Source of the DNA: Mycolicibacterium sp. YH-1
GTDB taxonomy: Bacteria; Actinomycetota; Actinomycetes; Mycobacteriales; Mycobacteriaceae
DNA: 64,000 nucleotides
Assembly (NCBI RefSeq): GCF_022557175.1
Contig: NZ_CP092915.1
Coordinates: forward strand, 2,852,001 to 2,916,000
Direction of reading: 5' to 3'
In this document: positions 57,831 to 64,000 of the stretch, in pieces
How positions within the stretch are numbered: the stretch's first letter is position 1
How the letters are laid out: every line of letters starts with the position of its first letter
Program-made: the position numbers and the translations under genes
Notes under the pieces: model-generated
Databases searched by the model: none
What the model was told of the DNA's origin: nothing
What the model saw: the letters and a program-made list of their open reading frames with translations, nothing else

Positions 57831-58669
57831 GCGGCGGGCTCCGTCACCTCGGGCCATCCCGGATAGGGCGGTGGGGTGCCACCGAACACGGGACAGTGTT
57901 GGTGGTGCGCGCACCAGTCGCACAGCCGGGACGGGTTCGGCCGGAAATCGCCTGTCACGCCTGCAGTTTGGATCGCGCTCCACATCGCCATCAAGGTCTT
58001 CTCAAACCGCAGCAGCTCGTCGAGATCCGGTGTGTAGTCCAGTACCTGGCCGTCGGCCAGGTACAGCAGGCGCAGCCGGGCGGGCAGTACATCGCGCGAC
58101 CGCAGCAGTGCGACGGCATAGAACTTCATCTGGAACATCGCCTTGGCCTCAGCGAGTTCGCGCGCCGCCGACGGTGCCCGGCCCGTCTTGTAGTCGACGA
58201 CGCGGAGCTCACCGGTGGGGGCCACGTCGATCCTGTCGACAAAGCCGCGCAGCAGGGTTCCGTCGGACAGCTCGACCTCAACGCGTTGCTCGCAGCTCTG
58301 CGGATCGAATCGCGTCGGATCCTCCAGCCGGTAGTACCCCGACAGCAGCTGGCGGGCCTGTTCCAGAAGTTCGGCCCGCAGCTCCGGGGCGAACTCGGCG
58401 GCGAAGTCGGGCCGCTCACCGGCGACCCGGTCCCAGGCCGGGTCGACGAGCGTCATCGCGGTCGCTGGTCCGCGGTCGGCGGCGGGCAGTGAGTAGAGCT
58501 GTTCGAGGGCGGCATGCACCACCGAACCTCGGACCTGGGCCGTCGAGGCGGGCTCGGGCAGCCGATCGATCGCGCGGAACCTGTACAGCAGGGGACACTG
58601 CTTGAAGTCGCTGGCGCGCGACGGTGACAGCGCCGGGCGCCGTACTGGCGCGGCCGGTTCGACACTCAT
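57827..58669 (-). CDS. RecB family exonuclease (PD-(D/E)XK, Fe-S type)
   Basis: A 280-residue nuclease. PD-(D/E)XK catalytic motif: LRVVDYKTGR, with the upstream acidic residue in LLRGFVDRIDV. Cys25 (DFKQCPLLYRF) and three Cys near the C-terminus (RLCDWCAHHQHCPVF) form the four-cysteine 4Fe-4S pattern of AddB/Cas4/RecB-like nucleases. It corresponds to Rv2119. It probably processes DNA ends in repair. It starts divergently from trmI (74 nt). Confidence 0.93.
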   Translation of the reverse strand: MSVEPAAPVRRPALSPSRASDFKQCPLLYRFRAIDRLPEPASTAQVRGSVVHAALEQLYSLPAADRGPATAMTLVDPAWDRVAGERPDFAAEFAPELRAELLEQARQLLSGYYRLEDPTRFDPQSCEQRVEVELSDGTLLRGFVDRIDVAPTGELRVVDYKTGRAPSAARELAEAKAMFQMKFYAVALLRSRDVLPARLRLLYLADGQVLDYTPDLDELLRFEKTLMAMWSAIQTAGVTGDFRPNPSRLCDWCAHHQHCPVFGGTPPPYPGWPEVTEPAA

Positions 58670-58737
58670 GGGATCAGCCTATGGCGCACGTATGACAGCC
58701 CCGGGCTCCGGGTCCGGCGCGTCTGCTGGCAGGCTGA

Positions 58738-59571
<834 letters not shown>

Positions 59572-59596
59572 TCCTCGTCGCTGCTGCGGCAGCTGC

Positions 59597-59893
59597 CTAA
59601 TCGTCGCTGCTGCGACGGAAACCCCGCCGGACCGACAGCAGCTCCAGCTCGGGCCGGGCCGCGACGAGTCGTTCGGCCGCGTCGAGCACATCAACCACGT
59701 GGCCCCGCTCGGCGGCGACGACGGCGACGCCGATCCCGGCCCGCCTGTGCAGGTCCAGATCGCCGGTCTCGGCCGCCGTGACCGCACACCTGCGACGCAG
59801 TTCGGCGAGCACCGGACGCACGACTGAGCGCTTCTCCTTCAGCGAGTGCACGTCACCGAGGAGTAGGTCGAACTCCAGCCAGCCGATCCACAC
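59597..59893 (-). CDS. DUF503 protein (YlxP-like)
   Basis: A 98-residue protein. The family signature is VHSLKEKRSVVRPVLAELRRR in the first half with a ferredoxin-like fold (GIGVAVVAAERGHVVDVLDAAERLV). YlxP proteins are linked to ribosome assembly or RNA by genomic context, but the function is not established. GTG start at 59893. It is convergent with trmI (25 nt) and lies 7 nt downstream of the lppK-like gene, so they may be cotranscribed. Confidence 0.9.
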   Translation of the reverse strand: MWIGWLEFDLLLGDVHSLKEKRSVVRPVLAELRRRCAVTAAETGDLDLHRRAGIGVAVVAAERGHVVDVLDAAERLVAARPELELLSVRRGFRRSSDD

Positions 59894-59900
59894 CGCGGTG

Positions 59901-60419
59901 TCAGCCCGTGGGTGTCGGGCTCGGGCTGGCGGCGCTGACGAGTGGCAGCAGTTGGTCGGCGCTGCGCCGGGTCAGCTGCCAGCCGTCGCGCAGGGGGTTG
60001 AACTGCATGGGGTAGCTGAAAGGCCTGGCGGCCGGGGCGCTCGACCCGATGGTGACATTGGCGGTGACGTCACCGGGCTGTCCCGCCCATGCCAGGTCGG
60101 TCGCCGTGACGGACAGCGGGGCGAACCCGTTGGCGGCGAGTGCCTCGCCGAAGTTCTTCAGCGCGGGCTCGTCGTCGACGGTGCCGTACTGCAGCAGTCC
60201 CACCTTCTGCTCAACGGGAATCGATGGGTCGGCGAGCCGGTAGACGACGTCGGCCAGCACTTCCGGGGCGGGCAGGGGCGCCACGGGCGGTGCCACCTCG
60301 ATGGTGCTGGTGGGTGGTGGCCCTGGCTGGGCAGTGCGTGCGTCGTCGCCGCACCCGGACAGCCCGAACGCCGCCACCAAGGTGACGGCGCTCAGGACTC
60401 GTGCGGGGGTGCGGCGCAC
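59901..60419 (-). CDS. lppK: LppK-like lipoprotein (MTB12 fold)
   Basis: A 172-residue lipoprotein with signal VLSAVTLVAAFGLSGC (lipobox LSGC). After a Pro/Thr-rich linker comes an MTB12/CFP-2-like domain (VLADVVYRLADPSIPVEQKVGLLQYG, LSVTATDLAWAGQPGDVTANVTI, GWQLTRRSADQLLPLV). It corresponds by position to LppK (Rv2116). The function is unknown. The adjacent upstream gene carries the same fold, suggesting a tandem duplication. GTG start at 60419. Confidence 0.88.
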   Translation of the reverse strand: MRRTPARVLSAVTLVAAFGLSGCGDDARTAQPGPPPTSTIEVAPPVAPLPAPEVLADVVYRLADPSIPVEQKVGLLQYGTVDDEPALKNFGEALAANGFAPLSVTATDLAWAGQPGDVTANVTIGSSAPAARPFSYPMQFNPLRDGWQLTRRSADQLLPLVSAASPSPTPTG

Positions 60420-60429
60420 CAGCGTCGAG

Positions 60430-60933
60430 TTAGCCGACCGACGACAGGAGTGCGAGCGCGGATGCCTTCGAGACCTGCCAGCCGGTGGGGCTGGGGCCTG
60501 CGACGAAGGTCATGGGCTGCGTTGCGGTGGCGCCGGTGGCGGCCGTGGCGGTGACGTTCGCGGTGGCGAGCGGCCCGTTCTGGTCAACGTCGGAGACCAC
60601 GAAGGACAGCGGGAAGTAACCCTCGGCCTGCTTCTGCCTGAACTTGCGGTCAGCGCCCACGGTCTCGATGCGGCCGAGGCCACCCTCGATGTAGACCTGC
60701 TTGCCGGAGAACGAACCGGGGCCGGCCAGACCGCTGAGCGTCTGAACCAGGGGTGCCTGAAGGTCGGGTGCGGGGGCCTGCGGAAGCGGAATGTCCCAGA
60801 CGACGGGTTGGATGGCCGGTGCCTGCGACGGCGCGCCCGATGCAATCGACGTCACACCACCCGCTGCAGCGGCTACCACAGCAACTCCGGCAGCTGTGGT
60901 CACGAAGCCGGTAACGAGGGTTTTCAGGGTCAC
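60430..60933 (-). CDS. Exported MTB12/CFP-2-like antigen protein
   Basis: A 167-residue protein with a Sec-type signal (VTGFVTTAAGVAVVAAAAGGVTSIASG) and a mature domain homologous to the low-molecular-weight antigen MTB12 (CFP-2): QPVVWDIPLPQAPAPDLQAPL, VYIEGGLGRIE, GYFPLSFVVSDV, GWQVSKASALALL. The GTG at 60933 follows AAAGGA; a start at 60966 would give an unlikely leader. Probably secreted; related antigens are immunogenic in M. tuberculosis. It is 10 nt upstream of the lppK-like gene and divergent from mpa. Confidence 0.88.
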   Translation of the reverse strand: MTLKTLVTGFVTTAAGVAVVAAAAGGVTSIASGAPSQAPAIQPVVWDIPLPQAPAPDLQAPLVQTLSGLAGPGSFSGKQVYIEGGLGRIETVGADRKFRQKQAEGYFPLSFVVSDVDQNGPLATANVTATAATGATATQPMTFVAGPSPTGWQVSKASALALLSSVG

Positions 60934-61078
60934 GGCGGTCCTTTCGATCGGCCCATCTGAACTCAAAGGCTAACAGTGATATGGGTGTGTCGAATTCCTA
61001 CACCGCACACAAAGACTGAATCGCCGGTAGCGTTGAAGGTGTTACTGCACCAACTTTCGGTGCGGGGAGGAGCGCAAT

Positions 61079-62917
61079 ATGAGTGAGTCAGAGCGTTCTG
61101 AAGGCCTCGGAACTCCCACATCAAGCAACGGCATGTCAAGTGACGACGCTGCCGAACTGGAAGAACTTCGGCGCGAGGCCGCGATCCTGCGTGAGCAGAT
61201 CGCGGATGTCGCCGGCGCTTCGGGGGGTGTGCGCAGCGGCCGGGACATCCACCAGCTGGAGGCCCGGATCGACTCGCTCGCAGCGCGGAACGCCAAGCTG
61301 ATGGACACCCTCAAGGAGGCCAGGCAGCAGTTGCTGGCGCTGCGCGAGGAAGTCGATCGGCTCGGCCAGCCCCCGAGCGGCTACGGCGTCTTGCTCACAG
61401 CGCACCCCGATGACACCGTCGACGTGTTCACCTCGGGTCGCAAGATGCGCCTGACCTGCTCACCGAACATTGAGGTCGAAACGCTCAAGCAGGGCCAGAC
61501 CGTTCGCCTGAACGAGGCGTTGACGGTCGTCGAGGCCGGTAACTTCGAGTCGGTCGGTGAGATCAGCACGCTGCGTGAGGTGCTTGATGACGGCCACCGT
61601 GCCCTCGTGGTCGGCCACGCCGATGAGGAGCGCATCGTGTGGCTCGCCGAGCCGTTGGTCGCCGCCGGGCTTCTCCCCGACGCCGTCCCGGACGGTGAAC
61701 TGGATGACGACCTGCGGCCCCGCAAGCTGCGGCCGGGCGACTCACTGTTGGTGGACACCAAGGCGGGTTACGCGTTCGAGCGCATCCCCAAGGCCGAGGT
61801 CGAGGATCTGGTCCTCGAGGAGGTCCCCGACGTCAGCTACGGCGACATCGGCGGCCTGACCCGACAGATCGAGCAGATCCGCGACGCCGTGGAGCTGCCG
61901 TTCCTGCACAAGGACCTCTACCGCGAGTACTCGCTGCGGCCGCCCAAGGGCGTGCTGCTGTACGGCCCGCCCGGATGCGGCAAGACCCTCATCGCCAAGG
62001 CCGTCGCCAACTCGCTGGCCAAGAAGATGGCCGAGCTGCGCGGCGAGGACTCCCGCGAGGCGAAGTCGTACTTCCTCAACATCAAGGGCCCGGAGCTGCT
62101 CAACAAGTTCGTCGGCGAGACTGAGCGGCACATCCGCCTGATCTTCCAGCGGGCGAGGGAGAAGGCGTCCGAGGGCACCCCGGTGATCGTGTTCTTCGAC
62201 GAGATGGACTCGATCTTCCGGACCCGAGGCACAGGTGTCAGCTCCGATGTCGAGACCACCGTCGTCCCGCAGCTGCTGTCGGAGATCGACGGAGTCGAGG
62301 GCTTGGAGAACGTCATCGTCATCGGCGCCTCCAACCGTGAGGACATGATCGATCCGGCGATCCTGCGGCCCGGCCGCTTGGACGTCAAGATCAAGATCGA
62401 GCGCCCGGACGCCGAGGCCGCGCAGGACATCTTCTCCAAGTACCTGACCGAGAACCTGCCGGTCAACGAGGACGATCTCGCCGAGTTTGGCGGTGACCGT
62501 GCGCTGACGATCAAGACGATGATCGAGAAGATCGTCGAACGGATGTACGCCGAGATCGACGACAACCGGTTCCTGGAGGTCACCTATGCCAACGGTGACA
62601 AGGAAGTCATGTACTTCAAGGACTTCAACTCCGGTGCCATGATCCAGAACGTCGTCGACCGCGCCAAGAAGTACGCGATCAAGTCGGTCCTCGAGTCGGG
62701 TCAGCACGGCCTGCGAATCCAGCACCTGCTGGACTCGATAGTCGATGAGTTCGCTGAGAACGAGGATCTGCCCAACACCACCAATCCGGATGACTGGGCC
62801 CGGATCTCGGGCAAGAAGGGTGAGCGGATCGTCTACATCCGCACGCTCGTCACGGGCAAGAGCTCGAGCGCCAGCCGGGCTATCGACACCGAGTCGAACC
62901 TGGGGCAGTACCTGTAG
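61079..62917 (+). CDS. mpa: Mycobacterial proteasome ATPase Mpa (ARC)
   Basis: A 612-residue AAA ATPase that unfolds pupylated proteins for the 20S proteasome. The N-terminal coiled coil (residues 20-90, [19 protein letters not shown]...) recognises Pup. Two OB domains follow ([18 protein letters not shown]). Walker A is GPPGCGKT near residue 296, Walker [11 protein letters not shown], and the second region of homology includes [12 protein letters not shown]. The protein ends GQYL, the proteasome-docking motif. ATG 61079 follows GGGGAGGAG. A strong hairpin follows the stop. Confidence 0.98.
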   Translation: MSESERSEGLGTPTSSNGMSSDDAAELEELRREAAILREQIADVAGASGGVRSGRDIHQLEARIDSLAARNAKLMDTLKEARQQLLALREEVDRLGQPPSGYGVLLTAHPDDTVDVFTSGRKMRLTCSPNIEVETLKQGQTVRLNEALTVVEAGNFESVGEISTLREVLDDGHRALVVGHADEERIVWLAEPLVAAGLLPDAVPDGELDDDLRPRKLRPGDSLLVDTKAGYAFERIPKAEVEDLVLEEVPDVSYGDIGGLTRQIEQIRDAVELPFLHKDLYREYSLRPPKGVLLYGPPGCGKTLIAKAVANSLAKKMAELRGEDSREAKSYFLNIKGPELLNKFVGETERHIRLIFQRAREKASEGTPVIVFFDEMDSIFRTRGTGVSSDVETTVVPQLLSEIDGVEGLENVIVIGASNREDMIDPAILRPGRLDVKIKIERPDAEAAQDIFSKYLTENLPVNEDDLAEFGGDRALTIKTMIEKIVERMYAEIDDNRFLEVTYANGDKEVMYFKDFNSGAMIQNVVDRAKKYAIKSVLESGQHGLRIQHLLDSIVDEFAENEDLPNTTNPDDWARISGKKGERIVYIRTLVTGKSSSASRAIDTESNLGQYL

Positions 62918-62941
62918 AGCCACCCGAAACCGAACAGCGAC

Positions 62942-62970
62942 CAGGCCAACAGCGCATAGCTGTTGGCCTG
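62942..62970 (+). terminator. Strong hairpin after mpa
   Basis: A perfect 12-bp stem (CAGGCCAACAGC / GCTGTTGGCCTG) with a GCATA loop begins 25 nt after the mpa stop. ATTGCTGTGT follows, with no clean U-run. Confidence 0.85.
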
Positions 62971-63052
62971 ATTGCTGTGTCCGGGGTGCACGGCATGGGA
63001 ATAGCGACCATCTGACCGCGGTTCCAATGCGAATGCATGGCGAGGGAGAATT

Positions 63053-64000
63053 GTGAAGTCGGTTGTCTACACGCGTACGGGTGGACCGGAGGTACTGCAG
63101 CTGGTGGATCGCCAAGTGCCCGAGGTGCCACCCGGCCATGTGCGGGTCCGCGTCGTGGTCTCGGGCGTCAATCCGACCGATTGGCGGTGGCGTTCCGGAC
63201 AGTCGTCCGCACTGAGATTCGCCGAGCAGGTGCCTCACCAAGACGGCGCCGGGGTCGTGGACGAAGTTGCCGACGACGTCACCGAACTTCGGGCCGGTGA
63301 TCGAGTATGGCTGTGGGAGACGGCATTTGGACGACCGACGGGTACGGCTCAAGAGTTCGTCGTCATTCCGGCCCGACATGCTGTGCCGTTGCCGCCGAAT
63401 GCGAGCTTCGAACTGGGTGCCGCGCTCGGAATTCCAGCATTGACTGCGCACCGGATGCTGACGGTCGGGCCGGAGGCCCCGAACCGGCTCGCGCCGGGGG
63501 CGCTGAGCGGCACATCTGTACTGGTTCACGGTGGTGCGGGCGCGGTCGGTAATGCGGCGGTGCAGTTGGCGGTGTGGGCTGGCGCCACGGTCATCGCCAC
63601 CGTGAGCAACGCGCGAAAAGAGGAGTTGGCGCGCCATGCCGGTGCACAGCACGTTGTGAACTATCGCCAGGACAACGTCGCGGAGCGTGTTCTGTCGGTG
63701 GCACCGGAAGGCGTGGCGATCATCGCGGAAGTGGACCTCGCTGCCAATCTGAGCACTGACATCGCGGCAATCGCCACGAACGGCGTTATCAGTCTTTGCA
63801 CTTACGGCAGTGGAGAGTTGCTCCCGATTCCATCAGCTCCGCTGCTGGCCAAGAGTGTGTCGTTGTGCTGTGTCTACACCTATCACACGCCGCGCCAGGC
63901 AAAGCTGAACGCGATTGCCGACGTCAATCAGGCCGTCGCCGACGGTGGCTTTCGAGTCGGTGACGTCCATGGGCTGCCGCTCGTCCACTACCCCCTCCAT
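63053..64000 (+). CDS. NADPH:quinone oxidoreductase (zinc-type alcohol dehydrogenase superfamily), truncated by window end
   Basis: 316 codons are visible with no stop before the window end. It begins at GTG 63053 after GAGGGAG. The N-terminal domain shows the MDR quinone-reductase pattern: VVYTRTGGPEVLQLVDRQVP, VVVSGVNPTDWRWRSGQ and QDGAGVVDEV. The nucleotide-binding domain has SVLVHGGAGAVGNAAVQLAVWAGA and VIATVSNARKEELARHAGAQHVV. There are no zinc-ligand cysteines in the visible part, so it is the zinc-free QOR type. It is separated from mpa by the hairpin, and dop/pup genes, which often follow mpa, are not reached. Confidence 0.92.
   Translation, partial: MKSVVYTRTGGPEVLQLVDRQVPEVPPGHVRVRVVVSGVNPTDWRWRSGQSSALRFAEQVPHQDGAGVVDEVADDVTELRAGDRVWLWETAFGRPTGTAQEFVVIPARHAVPLPPNASFELGAALGIPALTAHRMLTVGPEAPNRLAPGALSGTSVLVHGGAGAVGNAAVQLAVWAGATVIATVSNARKEELARHAGAQHVVNYRQDNVAERVLSVAPEGVAIIAEVDLAANLSTDIAAIATNGVISLCTYGSGELLPIPSAPLLAKSVSLCCVYTYHTPRQAKLNAIADVNQAVADGGFRVGDVHGLPLVHYPLH

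Noticed and set aside
61742..63652. A 636-codon open frame on the minus strand opposite mpa and the quinone reductase gene
   Set aside because: Antisense shadow of mpa with His/Asp/Arg-rich composition, and it runs through the terminator hairpin.

Overview
This window is a high-GC actinobacterial chromosome segment. The gene content points to a Mycobacterium, most likely a fast-growing (Mycolicibacterium-type) species. It carries Wag31 and SepF next to a Pup-proteasome ATPase (Mpa, C-terminal GQYL), the mycothiol ligase MshC, LppL/LppK and MTB12-type exported proteins, a 13E12-type HNH gene, and assimilatory NasN-type nitrate reductase. GTG/TTG starts and 4-nt ATGA/GTGA overlaps are common. 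From memory, the backbone follows the order of M. tuberculosis Rv2115c-Rv2149c, interrupted by about 26 kb of accessory genes (roughly 4.2-30.5 kb) and by a 5-kb block at 53.7-57.8 kb.

Layout. 1-4.1 kb: end of the division cluster (pgeF-yggS-sepF-yggT-wag31), a small acidic membrane protein and a convergent phosphoribosyltransferase. 4.2-10.8 kb: accessory enzymes (START/SDR fusion, class-I amidotransferase, a beta-lactamase-fold lipoprotein lacking its catalytic residues, phospholipase D, and a 13E12 HNH gene behind a LexA box). 10.8-16.6 kb: a citrate-type two-component system divergent from a tctCBA-usp operon, with a CRP-like site between them. 16.6-19.8 kb: a long AT-richer leader and a 774-residue exported Gly/Ala repeat protein. 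19.9-26.2 kb: DUF1206 protein, nitrate transporter NarK and a 1278-residue nitrate reductase fused to a CysJ-like reductase. 26.2-30.5 kb: a TetR regulator with three matching 16-bp operators, alpha/beta hydrolase, DUF1348, methyltransferase, secreted peptide and esterase.

30.5-45 kb: tRNA-Leu(GAG), M20 peptidase, PEBP-like protein, a 40-residue basic protein, lppL-DUF5703-pyrD, then uppP-phosphatase-DUF3090-kinase-like-GNAT-cysQ-mshC, SDR, DUF1254 lipoprotein and PAC2. 45-53.7 kb: metH behind a hairpin that buries its ribosome binding site, NmrA-like and HAD enzymes, glcP behind a CRP-like site, hisE-hisG and DUF4126. 53.7-58.7 kb: a disulfide reductase, then a leftward array of six tightly packed genes with an ArsR regulator and its palindrome in the middle. 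58.7-64 kb: trmI, DUF503, two MTB12-fold exported proteins, mpa with a strong terminator, and a quinone oxidoreductase cut by the window end.

How parts fit together. Carbon uptake (tct, glcP) appears under shared CRP control. Nitrate import and reduction form one transcription unit with a candidate GlnR site. The uppP-mshC stretch joins cell-wall lipid recycling, PAP/PAPS turnover and mycothiol synthesis with several unstudied proteins. No prophage, insertion sequence or CRISPR array was found.
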